DNA from: JBBDIK01 sp040880465
Lineage (GTDB): Bacteria > Actinomycetota > UBA4738 > JBBDHU01
Direction of reading: 5' to 3'
Assembly (NCBI GenBank): GCA_040880465.1
Contig: JBBDIK010000011.1
Coordinates: forward strand, 1 to 64,000
DNA: 64,000 nucleotides
In this document: positions 1 through 9,070 of the stretch, in pieces
Position numbering within the stretch: the first letter of the stretch is position 1
How the letters are laid out: every line of letters begins with the position of its first letter
Notes under the pieces: generated by a model
Databases searched by the model: none
Told to the model about the DNA's origin: nothing
The model's input: only the letters and a program-made list of their open reading frames with translations
Made by a program: the position numbers and the translations under genes

Positions 1-1
1 A

Positions 2-124
2 ACCGGGGCCTCGGGATCAGGCGAGGCGCCGGCCGACCCTGCCATCGAGGCGATCAAGACCGCAGCCATGAGAGGCAACGTGACCTTCATGCGGTTGATA
101 TCGGCGGCCGCGGGCCTGCGTTGA
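2..124 (+). CDS. C-terminal end of an unidentified gene (partial)
   Basis: An open frame enters from the left edge and stops at TGA 122-124, giving about 40 residues rich in Ala and Gly. It is convergent with ispG, with a 29-base gap in between. Too little is present to assign a family, and the frame could also be chance in GC-rich DNA. Confidence 0.25.
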   Translation, partial: TGASGSGEAPADPAIEAIKTAAMRGNVTFMRLISAAAGLR

Positions 125-153
125 GCACGCGGGCCGCGAACCCCCCGGAGTGA

Positions 154-1257
154 CTAGTCGGACGCGGACGCGGCTGCTGACGCTCGCGAGGCAGCCAGAT
201 CCTTCGCCGCGTCGATCAGGGCGGGAACGAAGTCCTTCTCGGCGACCTTGTCCCTGACCTCGCCCTCCACGATCAAGAACCCCTGGCCCTTGCCGGCCGC
301 GATCCCGAGGTCCGCCTCGCGCGCCTCGCCGGGTCCGTTCACGACGCATCCCATGACGGCCACCCGCATCGGCTCCTTGAAGCCCTCAGCCTCCAGGGCC
401 TCGTTGACCGCCTTCGTGAGCCCGAGCACGTCCACTTCCGCCCGGCCGCACGACGGGCACGCCACCAGGTCCAGACCGCGCTTCCGCAGACCCAGCGACT
501 GCAAGATCCAGGTGCCTACCTTGACCTCCTCGACGGGATCGTCGGTCAGCGATACCCGGATCGTGTCGCCGATGCCTTCGGCGAGCAGCGCGCCGATGCC
601 CACGGCACTCTTGATCCCGCCCATCGGCATCGGTCCCGCCTCGGTAACGCCGAGGTGGAGCGGGTAGTCGCACTTCTCCGCGAGCTGACGGTACGCCTCG
701 ATCATCACACGCGGGCTCGAGTGCTTCACGGAGATCTTGATGTCGAAGAAGTCTTCGTCCTCCAGGATCCGCGCTTCGTTGAGCGCGGATTCGACCAATG
801 CCTCGGGCGTGGGGTTACCGTACTTGGCGAGCAGGTCCTTCTCGAGCGAGCCGCCGTTCACACCGATGCGGATGGGCACGCCGCGCACCTTGGCCTCGCG
901 CGCGATCAGCCGGACCTTGTCGTGGTACTTGATGTTCCCGGGGTTGATCCGCAAGCCCTGGATACCGGCCTCCAAGGCCGCCATCGCGTACTTCCACTGG
1001 AAGTGGATATCGGCGATCACCGGGATCGTGGACTTCGCCGCGATCGCTTCCAGTGCCTTCGCGTCTTCCCAGTGCGGGACCGCGACCCGGACGATCTCGC
1101 ACCCTGTCGCCACCAACGACGCGATCTGCTGCAGCGTCGCGTTGATGTCGGAGGTCTTGGTGGTCGTCATCGACTGGACGCGGATCGGGGCGTCGCCACC
1201 GATCGTGACGTCGCCGACCCGGACCTGCCGCGTCTGCCGCCTCGGGAAGGGGTCCAT
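154..1257 (-). CDS. ispG: 4-hydroxy-3-methylbut-2-enyl diphosphate synthase IspG (GcpE)
   Basis: The 367-residue protein is the [4Fe-4S] enzyme that reductively converts MEcPP to HMBPP in the non-mevalonate isoprenoid pathway in the cytoplasm. The N-terminal TIM-barrel part carries the family motif RVQSMTTT (about residues 27-34). The C-terminal part has the cluster-binding cysteines in CPSCGR and GCVVNGPGEA. Length is normal for the short bacterial form. dxr of the same pathway lies upstream in the same direction, with rseP, a two-component pair and yjbQ in between. The start is ATG 1257, preceded seven bases earlier by a TAGGCT -10 element, so the mRNA is probably leaderless and the gene has its own promoter. 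Confidence 0.97.
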   Translation of the reverse strand: MDPFPRRQTRQVRVGDVTIGGDAPIRVQSMTTTKTSDINATLQQIASLVATGCEIVRVAVPHWEDAKALEAIAAKSTIPVIADIHFQWKYAMAALEAGIQGLRINPGNIKYHDKVRLIAREAKVRGVPIRIGVNGGSLEKDLLAKYGNPTPEALVESALNEARILEDEDFFDIKISVKHSSPRVMIEAYRQLAEKCDYPLHLGVTEAGPMPMGGIKSAVGIGALLAEGIGDTIRVSLTDDPVEEVKVGTWILQSLGLRKRGLDLVACPSCGRAEVDVLGLTKAVNEALEAEGFKEPMRVAVMGCVVNGPGEAREADLGIAAGKGQGFLIVEGEVRDKVAEKDFVPALIDAAKDLAASRASAAASASD

Positions 1258-1264
1258 CAGGTCC

Positions 1265-1270
1265 AGCCTA
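1265..1270 (-). promoter_or_regulatory. -10 element (TAGGCT) of ispG
   Basis: TANNNT-type hexamer seven bases before the ispG ATG, the spacing expected for a transcript starting at the start codon. No convincing -35 is visible. Confidence 0.5.
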
Positions 1271-1282
1271 CCCGCGCGACCG

Positions 1283-1729
1283 TCACGCCCCTTGGATCTG
1301 GAACGTCACGGTACGCGTCTTGGGTTCGTCCATCTCGAAGAAGATCAGCCGTTGCCACGTTCCGAGCGCCGGCTCCCCGTCCACGACCGGGATCGCATGC
1401 GAGGTCGCCGACAGCACCATCGCCTTCACGTGGGCATGACCGTTCACCCGCTCGTGTTCGACGAACCCTCCGAAACGCTGGTCGTGGTCGTCGTGCGCGT
1501 AGTAGGCGTCCTCGGGCACGATGGCCTCGATGCGAGCACGAAGGTCATCCATCGCACCCTCCTCCCACTCGTTGATGAGCAGCGCGCAGGTCGTGTGCGC
1601 ACAGAAGGCGACGGCGAGGCCGCCGGTGACCCCGGAGTCTTTGATCGCGCGCCGGAGTTCGTCGGTCAGGTCGACGAACGCGTACCGTCCCTCCGGTGTC
1701 ACTTCGATGGTAGTCGTAGCCTGTTTCAC
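1283..1729 (-). CDS. YjbQ / UPF0047 family protein (secondary thiamine-phosphate synthase type)
   Basis: The 148-residue protein matches the small UPF0047/YjbQ family from end to end. Family hallmarks are CAHTTCALLINEWEEG (about residues 43-58), the HxxxNGHAH segment and the C-terminal TWQRLIFFEMDEP. Some members have weak thiamine-phosphate synthase activity in E. coli; the true role is not settled. The start is GTG 1729, overlapping the histidine kinase stop (GTGA). A strong Shine-Dalgarno AGGAGGAGAG occupies 1731-1740. The overlap says it is co-translated with the two-component pair. Confidence 0.85.
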   Translation of the reverse strand: MKQATTTIEVTPEGRYAFVDLTDELRRAIKDSGVTGGLAVAFCAHTTCALLINEWEEGAMDDLRARIEAIVPEDAYYAHDDHDQRFGGFVEHERVNGHAHVKAMVLSATSHAIPVVDGEPALGTWQRLIFFEMDEPKTRTVTFQIQGA

Positions 1730-3084
1730 TCTCTCCTCCTATCGTGCGCAACGGGGAGATCGAAACGGAACGCGCTCCCCTCCCCGAGATCGCTCTCTGC
1801 CCAGATATGGCCTCCGTGCGCCTCGATCACCGAGCGCGCGATGGCCAGGCCGATGCCGGTGCCACCGCCCTCCCGTGACCGCGCGGGATCGACGCGGTAG
1901 AACCGGTCGAAGAGCCGAGGAAGATGTTCCGGCTCGATGCCCGGACCGGTATCCGACACGGTCACGATGCAGCGCCCGTTCTCTGGTGCCGCCGTCACGG
2001 TCACCCGCCCTCCCGAGGGTGTGAACCGGACGGCGTTGTCCAACAGGTTGAACAACACCTGATGGACGCGTTCGCGATCCGCGCGCACCGGTGGCAGCTC
2101 CGCCGACACGTCGTTCCGTACGTCGACCTCGCCGGCCGCGCGCGCCACGCCGACCTCGGAGACCACCTGCTGAACCAGCGGTCCGAGCTCCACATCCTCG
2201 GGCTCCAGCGGCAGGTCGCCCGACTCGAGCCGCGACAGTTCCAGCAACTGATCGACGAGCCGTCCCAGGCGATCGGACTGCTGGAGCATCACCTGGAGGG
2301 TTTCCGGATCCGGATCCTCGACACCGTCGAGGAGATTCTCGAGGTGCGCTCGCAGCGCCGAGATGGGGGTCTTGAGTTCGTGCGAGACGTTGGCAACCAG
2401 ATCCCGGCGGAGGAGTTCGACGGACTCGAGTTCGCCGCTCATCTTGTTGAACGCTTCCGCGAGCTGGCCGACCTCGTCGCGCGACGGCGTCGCGATCCGC
2501 TGCGTGTAGTCACCGGTCGTCATCCGCTTGGCGGCTGCCGCCATGTCACGGAGCGGCTGGGTCATCCCCTTGGCCAGCAATCGCGCGAGGATCAGCGCCA
2601 CCCCGGCGGCAACCGCCCCCGCCGCCAGGAACTGCCACCAGAAGGTGCGCAGGAAACCGACGGTCGCCGACAGCCGTGCACCGAACCCCTGGCCTGCGGC
2701 CGGTCGCATCACCGCGATGGTGCCTCGATACTGGCCGTCGACGATCTGGGGAACGACGACGTACTCGACACCTTGTGTGATACCCCAATGCGCCTGCTGA
2801 TCCTCGAACGCCGGCGGGTCGACACCGAGGTCAACCCCGCTGGTTGTCCCCTCCCCGAAGAGCGGCGCCACGATCACCTGCGTGTCCTCGGGCAACCGCT
2901 CGACCTTGCCTTCCGCAGCGTGACGCGCGGTCGCGAGCAATGCGAGGACCTCGGAGTCACGCGGCGAGTTCCGCAACGCGTACCCGAGGAACAGGAACAC
3001 TAGGATGAGGGTGACCGCGACCGCGAAGACGATCGTCGATCCGAGTTTCGCGCGGATCGAGGGTAGGCGAGCCAGCGGGCGCAC
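1726..3084 (-). CDS. Membrane sensor histidine kinase (HAMP-HisKA-HATPase)
   Basis: The 452-residue sensor kinase has TM1 at about 15-35, an extracytoplasmic segment at about 36-148, TM2 at about 150-170, then a HAMP domain, the dimerisation/phosphoacceptor domain with SHELKTP (His about 235), and a C-terminal ATPase with the N box (NLLDNAVRFTP), DTGPGI and a G-rich lid (GGGTGIGLAI). The architecture is that of PhoR/ResE-like kinases. Translation starts at GTG 3084, three bases after the stop of the response regulator, so the two form an operon. The sensed signal cannot be read from the sequence. Confidence 0.93.
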   Translation of the reverse strand: MRPLARLPSIRAKLGSTIVFAVAVTLILVFLFLGYALRNSPRDSEVLALLATARHAAEGKVERLPEDTQVIVAPLFGEGTTSGVDLGVDPPAFEDQQAHWGITQGVEYVVVPQIVDGQYRGTIAVMRPAAGQGFGARLSATVGFLRTFWWQFLAAGAVAAGVALILARLLAKGMTQPLRDMAAAAKRMTTGDYTQRIATPSRDEVGQLAEAFNKMSGELESVELLRRDLVANVSHELKTPISALRAHLENLLDGVEDPDPETLQVMLQQSDRLGRLVDQLLELSRLESGDLPLEPEDVELGPLVQQVVSEVGVARAAGEVDVRNDVSAELPPVRADRERVHQVLFNLLDNAVRFTPSGGRVTVTAAPENGRCIVTVSDTGPGIEPEHLPRLFDRFYRVDPARSREGGGTGIGLAIARSVIEAHGGHIWAESDLGEGSAFRFDLPVAHDRRRE

Positions 3085-3087
3085 GTC

Positions 3088-3786
3088 TCAGTCCTCGTCG
3101 GCGAACGCGTATCCGACACCGTGGACGGTGCGGATGAGCCCCGACTCTCCGCCGTCTTCGTCGAGCTTGCGCCGGATGCGCGCCACGTGTGAGTCGACGA
3201 CCCGCCCCCCGGCGTAGTCACGATAGCCCCACACACGATCCATCAATTGGTCACGCGTCAGCACGACGCCCGGCTCGCGCGCCAGCGTCTCGAGGATGTC
3301 GAACTCTAGCGGGGTGAGACCGATCTCTGCGCCGTCGACGCTGACCTTCCGGCGAGCACCGTCGATCGACAGGCGCCCATGGGTGATGGGTTCGCTGGAG
3401 GAGGGACGTTCGCGAACGCGTTCGACGCGCCGCAGGATCGCCTTCACACGGACGGCGAGCTCGCGGAGGCTGAAGGGCTTCGTGAGGTAGTCGTCGGCCC
3501 CGACCGCGAACCCGGCAACCTTGTCGGCTTCCTCGGTCTTGGCGGTGAGCATGAGGACCGGGACCCAGTCGTTGCGCTGGATGGCCTTACAGACCTCGAG
3601 CCCGTCCATCCCGGGAAGCATCAGGTCCAGGACGACCAGATCGGGACGATGCTCGCGTGCCCGTTCGATCGCGGCCGGACCGTCGCCGGCGACGACGACC
3701 TCATATCCCTCGGACAGGAGCCGGGCCCGTACGGCCTCGGCGATAGCCTCTTCGTCGTCGACGACCAGGATGGTCTGGTTGCTCAC
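3088..3786 (-). CDS. OmpR/PhoB-family response regulator
   Basis: The 232-residue regulator has an N-terminal receiver (acidic DDE at 10-12, phosphorylated Asp about 54, Lys in TKPF about 103) and a C-terminal winged-helix DNA-binding domain ending with the usual RTVHGVGYAF. The frame is open further upstream, but GTG 3786 is the better start: homology begins there (VSNQTILVVDD), and a TACCAT -10 sits exactly six bases before it, which suits a leaderless mRNA. It heads the operon regulator-kinase-yjbQ. Confidence 0.93.
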   Translation of the reverse strand: MSNQTILVVDDEEAIAEAVRARLLSEGYEVVVAGDGPAAIERAREHRPDLVVLDLMLPGMDGLEVCKAIQRNDWVPVLMLTAKTEEADKVAGFAVGADDYLTKPFSLRELAVRVKAILRRVERVRERPSSSEPITHGRLSIDGARRKVSVDGAEIGLTPLEFDILETLAREPGVVLTRDQLMDRVWGYRDYAGGRVVDSHVARIRRKLDEDGGESGLIRTVHGVGYAFADED

Positions 3787-3792
3787 GGGCCC

Positions 3793-3798
3793 ATGGTA
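3793..3798 (-). promoter_or_regulatory. -10 element (TACCAT) of the response regulator operon
   Basis: TANNNT hexamer six bases upstream of GTG 3786. It fixes the regulator's start and suggests a leaderless transcript. Confidence 0.5.
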
Positions 3799-3877
3799 GT
3801 GCCGGGCTCGTGCCGAGGACCTCACGGGGGTGTGGAGAAGTTGTATCGCTACCCGGGAACGGATGCGGGTCCGGCCC

Positions 3878-5002
3878 TCAGGGGGCGAACGAGACCGGCT
3901 TGAAGATGTCCAGGTACATCACGGTCAACCCGAAGAGGGTGAAGAGCGCGAGCACGACCGCCGAAACCGGGATGAGCTTTCGCATATCGACCGGCTTCTT
4001 GCGGACCTTCTCGATCACCAGGACGGCGAGGTGTCCCCCGTCGAAGGGCGGGAGCGGCAACAGGTTCATCAGTCCGATGAAGATATTGAACGAGACGAAC
4101 AGCAGGATGAGCCGGTCGAGGTTCCCCTGCTGGGTGAATGCCCCCGAGGCCTGAGCCGCGCCGACCAGGCTGACGGGATCCGTCTGCGCGCGCTGCGTAT
4201 CGGTGAAGACCAGCTTGCCCAACCGTCCGATGCCCTCGGGACCGAACACGCGCCCGATCTCGCGCACGATGAGTCCGGTCGCATCCGCGACCCCGACGGC
4301 AGCTTCCCGCGCGCCGCCGACGACCCCCGCGGGATCGCGAGCGACGACCGAGCCCGGACCGAGCGAGACCCCCAGCCGGCCGACCTGCTCCCCATCCACC
4401 TCAGAGAGGACGGGGGTAACGGTGATCACCTCGGTCTGACCCTCGCGCTCGATCGTGAGGTTGATCGGCTCACCCACGTGAGCCCGCGTGTAGTCGACGA
4501 CGGCGTCGGGCGCGAGCCGCGTTCCGTCGATCGCGAGGACCTCGTCACCCGGCAGGAGTCCCGACTGATGCGCCGGCGAGTCCGCTCCGTCGAGCTGCGC
4601 CACCACCCCGGTGATCTGTGTCGTGAAATCCGTCGGGGCCCCGATGAACCCCAGATAGACCCACAGGGCGAGGAACGCCAGGACGAAGTGCGATACCGGC
4701 CCGGCCAGGATGACGAGGGCGCGCTTCCACATCGACTTCGCGCCGTAGGTCCTCGGCAGATCCTCCGCCTTCGGCGTCTCGTACGGGTTCATGCCGGCGA
4801 TCTTCACGTAGCCACCGACGATGATCGCCTTGACGCCGTACTCGGTCTCGCCCCGCCGGAACGACCAGATCTTCGGTCCGAACCCCAGGAAGTACTCCTC
4901 GATCTTCATCCCGAAGCGCTTCGCCACGAGGAAGTGCCCGGCCTCGTGGATCATGATCACGAGGACGAGGATGACGACGAAGCCGATGATTCCGACGAGC
5001 AT
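3878..5002 (-). CDS. rseP: Site-2 intramembrane zinc protease RseP (M50B)
   Basis: The roughly 374-residue membrane metalloprotease cleaves membrane-bound regulators such as anti-sigma factors after a site-1 cut. The first helix carries the zinc motif HEAGH, a PDZ domain follows (about residues 115-195), and the third zinc ligand lies in LPPFDGGH near the C-terminal helices. A frame with TTG at 5026 overlaps dxr by 11 bases but has no ribosome-binding site. ATG 5002 is preceded by GGAG and gives the usual short N-terminus, so it is preferred. The order dxr-rseP is the normal one. Confidence 0.93.
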   Translation of the reverse strand: MLVGIIGFVVILVLVIMIHEAGHFLVAKRFGMKIEEYFLGFGPKIWSFRRGETEYGVKAIIVGGYVKIAGMNPYETPKAEDLPRTYGAKSMWKRALVILAGPVSHFVLAFLALWVYLGFIGAPTDFTTQITGVVAQLDGADSPAHQSGLLPGDEVLAIDGTRLAPDAVVDYTRAHVGEPINLTIEREGQTEVITVTPVLSEVDGEQVGRLGVSLGPGSVVARDPAGVVGGAREAAVGVADATGLIVREIGRVFGPEGIGRLGKLVFTDTQRAQTDPVSLVGAAQASGAFTQQGNLDRLILLFVSFNIFIGLMNLLPLPPFDGGHLAVLVIEKVRKKPVDMRKLIPVSAVVLALFTLFGLTVMYLDIFKPVSFAP

Positions 5003-5015
5003 CTGCTCCGGATCC

Positions 5016-6179
5016 TCAGACGTCAACGATGACTTGGGCGGCGCGGCGGCGGGCCCAGGCGTCGGCCCGCTCGAGGTTCACGACCGACACGACCGACGGC
5101 GGTTCGTGTTCGTCGACGATCGCCGAAACGACCTCGATGATGGCCGTCAACGGGATCTTCCCGACCAGGAAGGCCATGACCGCGACCTCGTTCGCCGCAC
5201 TCATGACCGCCGGGTACGTGAGACCAAGCTCGCCGACCCGGTAGGCGAGGTCGACCGCGGGGAACGCCTCCCGGTCCACCGGCTCGAACGTCAGGCTCAT
5301 GCCGGGATCCCCCAGCGGCGGGGGTTCGATGCCCGTCGGCAGACGGTCGGGCCACGCGAGCGCGAGTTGGATCGGCAACCGCATGTCGGCCTTGGCCATC
5401 TGGGCGATCATGCTGCCGTCGGAGAACTCCACCATGCCGTGCACGATGCCCTCGGGGTGGATCACCACGTGGATCTCCGAGTACGGCAGGTCGAAGAGGT
5501 AGTGCGCTTCGATGACCTCGAGACCCTTGTTCATCAGGGTCGCCGAGTCGATCGTGATCTTGGGTCCCATCTGCCACACCGGGTGCGCCAGCGCCTCCTT
5601 GACCGAGGCCTTCGTCAGCTCGTTGCGCGTCCAGCCCCGGAAGGGGCCACCGGAGCCTGTCACCACCACGCGCTTGATGTCGTCGCGGCGCTCGCCCTTG
5701 ATGCATTGCGCCAGAGCGGCGTGTTCGGAGTCGACCGGCACCAGCCGCTCGGGCTCGCCCTTGATCAGATCCATCACGAGGTCGCCGCCGACGATCAGAC
5801 TCTCCTTGTTCGCGAGCGCCAACGTCTTGCCGCTCTGTAACGCCGCCAGGGTGGGGCCGAGGCCGACACCGCCGACCATCGCGTTCAGGACCATGTCCGC
5901 TTCGGAATCACGCGCGAGTTGCTCGGCGGCCTCGGGACCCGTGAGGATCTCGATCTCCTTCATCCCCTCGAGGTGTTCCGCCAGTTCCTTCGCGGCCTGC
6001 TCGTCGGCGATCGCGACGACGGGCGGCAGGAACTCGCGGATCTGGCCGATCAGGAGGTCCTGGTTGGTGCCGGCGCTGAGGCCGACCACCTTGAAGCGTT
6101 CGGGGTTGCGTCGGACGACGTCCAGCGCCTGGGTCCCGATGGACCCGGTGGAGCCGAGGATGACGAGCGACCGAACCAT
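5016..6179 (-). CDS. dxr: 1-deoxy-D-xylulose 5-phosphate reductoisomerase
   Basis: The 387-residue NADPH-dependent enzyme makes MEP from DXP, the committed step of the MEP pathway. It starts at ATG 6179 with the nucleotide-binding LGSTGSIG. Later come NKESLIVGGDLV and GSGGPFRGW, and the metal/substrate region DSATLMNKGLEVIEA. The much longer open frame upstream is antisense to cdsA and not coding. It lies 53 bases after cdsA and is followed by rseP, the standard order. Confidence 0.97.
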   Translation of the reverse strand: MVRSLVILGSTGSIGTQALDVVRRNPERFKVVGLSAGTNQDLLIGQIREFLPPVVAIADEQAAKELAEHLEGMKEIEILTGPEAAEQLARDSEADMVLNAMVGGVGLGPTLAALQSGKTLALANKESLIVGGDLVMDLIKGEPERLVPVDSEHAALAQCIKGERRDDIKRVVVTGSGGPFRGWTRNELTKASVKEALAHPVWQMGPKITIDSATLMNKGLEVIEAHYLFDLPYSEIHVVIHPEGIVHGMVEFSDGSMIAQMAKADMRLPIQLALAWPDRLPTGIEPPPLGDPGMSLTFEPVDREAFPAVDLAYRVGELGLTYPAVMSAANEVAVMAFLVGKIPLTAIIEVVSAIVDEHEPPSVVSVVNLERADAWARRRAAQVIVDV

Positions 6180-6232
6180 ATCTCCAGGGTACCCCGGGTC
6201 CTCCGGAAAAGGAGGGAAGACCCATCTCCGGG

Positions 6233-7723
6233 TTAGAACAAGATACTCCGCAGCAACATCGCGGCCACCGGCAGGACCAGCAGGACCGAGTCGATCCGGT
6301 CCAGGACGCCTCCGTGGCCGGGCAGGATCGTGCCCATGTCCTTGATCCCCAGGTCCCGCTTGATGAGGGACTCGAGGAGGTCGCCGAGGGGCGCCATGAC
6401 CAGGATGACCACCGCGAGGGCCGTGGCGCCCTGCCACCCGATCTCCGGGATGTTCCGCACGAAGAGGAACGACACGACGGCGACGGCCGCGGACCCGGCC
6501 GCGGCGCCCTCCCAAGACTTGCGCGGGCTGACATGCGGCGCGAGCTGGTGTTCGCCGAAGAAGGATCCGAACACGAACGCCACCGTGTCGTAGAGGAACG
6601 TGAGGCCGAGGACCGCGATGATCACGGCCCGCCCGGACGGGTCCGAGAAGGCCAGCATCCACATGCCGAATCCGGCGCAGAGTGGGATGTAGATGATGCC
6701 GAGCATCGTCGCGCCCATGTTGGCGACGACGTTGCGGCGGAACTTGGCCGGCGTGGCCATCTCCCACAGGAAGCTGAAGATCAATGCGACGACGACCATC
6801 GAGAGCATGGCCGCCTCGGCGTCGAGCTTCATGAGGTACCCGGCGGCCAGGATCAGCGCGCCGAAGACCAGGCCGATGAGCGGAGCGGGCTGGTAGTGGC
6901 GCTTGCGGATGGCGCCGTAGAACTCCGCCTGCCCGAACAGAACGACCAACCCGGCCAGGAGCGCGAAGACATCCTTGTTGAACCACAGGGCGCCGAGTGC
7001 GACCAGCGCCATCCCCGCTCCGGTGATGAACGCGAGCGGGACGTTTCGCCCCGACGGAGCCGAACCGCCTCCGTCGGGCGCACCGATCTCCTCGTGGGTC
7101 GGCTCCTGCCAGCTGGGACCCTGGAGCCCTTCTGAGGCTGTGACCGTAACGGCTTCCGGCGCCGGCTCGTCGAGGTCCGCGAGGATCTCGCGCTCGACGT
7201 CCTCAGGCGCGTCGCGCTCGGCGGCGGCGAAGTGCTCGGCGGCGGCCTCGGTCTCGGCCGGGACCTGTGATCCCTCCATCACACCCATCTCGGGTTCGAC
7301 GTACTCCCCCTCATCGATCGTGATGTAGGACTGCGTGTCTTCGTCGACGATCTCGGCGACGATCTCGACGCCCTCGACCTCCGGTTGGTCCTCGTCCGCG
7401 ATCACGCCCTGGTCGGTGACCTCGTCCTCGCCGCCTCCGCGGCCACCAGACCCGTACTCCTCGATCTGGAACGTCGCCTCGTCGTCGGCGTCCGGTTCCC
7501 CGGCCTCGACGGTCGTCTCGGTTACCGCCTCGTATACCGCAGTGGAAGGAGACTCCGGTTCCGGCTCCGGCTCGGCCGCCGGTTCATCCGCAGGAGCCGC
7601 GGGCTCGCCGAAGGACTCTTCCTCCGGCTCCGGCCAGTCGACCCCCTGGATGGGGGCGAAGAACTTGTCCAGATCCTCGAACAGGTCCTCGTCGCCGTCG
7701 CCCGGGCGCTTCTCGTCCGTCAT
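6233..7723 (-). CDS. cdsA: Phosphatidate cytidylyltransferase CdsA with long acidic N-terminal extension
   Basis: The protein makes CDP-diacylglycerol from phosphatidate and CTP for phospholipid synthesis. The C-terminal 270 residues hold about eight membrane helices and the family signature: KRDLGIKDMG at about 455-464 followed by PGHGGVLDRIDS. The first 225 residues are an Asp/Glu/Pro/Ala-rich, probably disordered cytoplasmic segment not found in typical CdsA (about 270-290 residues). The start ATG overlaps the frr stop (TGATG at 7721-7725), so translational coupling supports the long form. Confidence 0.93.
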   Translation of the reverse strand: MTDEKRPGDGDEDLFEDLDKFFAPIQGVDWPEPEEESFGEPAAPADEPAAEPEPEPESPSTAVYEAVTETTVEAGEPDADDEATFQIEEYGSGGRGGGEDEVTDQGVIADEDQPEVEGVEIVAEIVDEDTQSYITIDEGEYVEPEMGVMEGSQVPAETEAAAEHFAAAERDAPEDVEREILADLDEPAPEAVTVTASEGLQGPSWQEPTHEEIGAPDGGGSAPSGRNVPLAFITGAGMALVALGALWFNKDVFALLAGLVVLFGQAEFYGAIRKRHYQPAPLIGLVFGALILAAGYLMKLDAEAAMLSMVVVALIFSFLWEMATPAKFRRNVVANMGATMLGIIYIPLCAGFGMWMLAFSDPSGRAVIIAVLGLTFLYDTVAFVFGSFFGEHQLAPHVSPRKSWEGAAAGSAAVAVVSFLFVRNIPEIGWQGATALAVVILVMAPLGDLLESLIKRDLGIKDMGTILPGHGGVLDRIDSVLLVLPVAAMLLRSILF

Positions 7724-8286
7724 CAGACCTCCATGAGCTCCTTCTCCTTGTGCTCGACGGCCTCGTCCACCTCTGCGGTGAACCGGTCCGTGAGCGCCTG
7801 GAGCTCCTTCTCGGCTCGCTTCAGGTCATCCTCGGAGATGGCGTGCTCTCGTTCAAGCTTCTCGAGTTCATCTTTGTGGTGCCTACGCACGTTCCGGACC
7901 GCCACCCGGCCCTCTTCCCCCCGCTGGTGTACCACCTTGATCAGATCCTTGCGGCGCTCCTCGGTCAGCTGCGGGAACGCCAGACGGATCACGTTCCCGT
8001 CGTTGGAGGGGGTGATCCCCAGGTCCGATGCCTGCAAGGCCTTCTCCATCCCTGCGATCGCGTTCTTGTCGAACGGCTGGACGACGAGCATCCGGGGTTC
8101 GGGGACCGAGAACGACGCGAGCTGGTTCAGCGGAACGGTCGTGCCGTAGTAGTCGACCATCACCTTCGACAGCGCCGCCGGCGACGCACGTCCCGTGCGG
8201 ATCGCGGCGAGATCCTCGTGAAGCACCTCAGCAGCGCGTTTCATCTTGTGCTCGGAGTCTTTCAGGTTCTCGTCGACCGCCGTCAC
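7723..8286 (-). CDS. frr: Ribosome recycling factor
   Basis: The 187-residue protein has full length for the family. It contains IRTGRASPA (about 30-38), VPLNQLASFSVPEPR and the C-terminal long helix. With EF-G it splits post-termination ribosomes. GTG 8286 overlaps the pyrH stop (GTGA), so it is coupled to pyrH. The order pyrH-frr-cdsA is standard. Confidence 0.97.
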   Translation of the reverse strand: MTAVDENLKDSEHKMKRAAEVLHEDLAAIRTGRASPAALSKVMVDYYGTTVPLNQLASFSVPEPRMLVVQPFDKNAIAGMEKALQASDLGITPSNDGNVIRLAFPQLTEERRKDLIKVVHQRGEEGRVAVRNVRRHHKDELEKLEREHAISEDDLKRAEKELQALTDRFTAEVDEAVEHKEKELMEV

Positions 8287-9056
8287 GACACCGCTCCATG
8301 AACCAGGGTCCCGATGTGCTCGCCGAGCACCGCGCGCTTGATGTTCCCGTCCACCCGCAGGTCGAACACGATGATCGGCAGGCCGTTCTCCATGCAGAGC
8401 GAGATGGCGGTCGCGTCCATCACCTGGTAGCCCTCCCGCAGGACCTCGATGTATTCGATCGATTCGAAACGCTCGGCGTTAGGATCGCGATGCGGGTCGG
8501 CCGTGTAGACACCGTCGACCTTCGTCCCCTTGAGGATCGCCTCGGCCTTGATCTCCAGAGCCCGTTGCGCAGCGCAGGTATCCGTCGAGAAGAAGGGAGC
8601 GCCGAGGCCCGCCGCGAAGATGACGACGCGCCCTTTCTCGAGGTGCCGTTGCGCGCGCAGTGGAACGAACGGTTCCGCGAGCTGGGTCATCGCGATGGCG
8701 GTCTGCACGCGAGAGGGCTGCCCGACCTTCTCGAGCGCGTCCTGCAGGGCGAGCGCGTTCATGACGGTGGCCAGCATGCCCATGTAGTCGGCGCGGCCAC
8801 GGTCGATGCCCGGCGCTTGGCGGCCGCGGAAGATGTTGCCTCCCCCCACCACGACGGCGGTCTGCACCCCGAGAGCGGCGACCTCCGCGAGTTCGGTGGC
8901 GATCCGGCCGGTCGAAGCGGGATCGATGCCCATGTCGGAATCCGCGGGACTGAACGCCTCACCGGAGAGCTTGAGCAGGACCCGGTGATAGATGGGGACT
9001 CCCGGACCCTCCCCCGCACTCACCGCTGCGCCCGCCGGACCTGCCTCGGACTCCAA
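8283..9056 (-). CDS. pyrH: UMP kinase
   Basis: The amino-acid-kinase-fold enzyme phosphorylates UMP to UDP. Motifs are KLSGEAF (about 29-35), GGGNIFRG (about 71-78), STDTCAAQRA and the C-terminal DATAISLCMEN. The N-terminus is about 20 residues longer than usual. TTG 9056 is chosen because GAGGAGG stands four bases upstream. A GTG at 9023 is an alternative without such a site. It lies between tsf and frr, as in most bacteria. Confidence 0.95.
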   Translation of the reverse strand: MESEAGPAGAAVSAGEGPGVPIYHRVLLKLSGEAFSPADSDMGIDPASTGRIATELAEVAALGVQTAVVVGGGNIFRGRQAPGIDRGRADYMGMLATVMNALALQDALEKVGQPSRVQTAIAMTQLAEPFVPLRAQRHLEKGRVVIFAAGLGAPFFSTDTCAAQRALEIKAEAILKGTKVDGVYTADPHRDPNAERFESIEYIEVLREGYQVMDATAISLCMENGLPIIVFDLRVDGNIKRAVLGEHIGTLVHGAVS

Positions 9057-9070
9057 TCGTCCTCCTCGTC

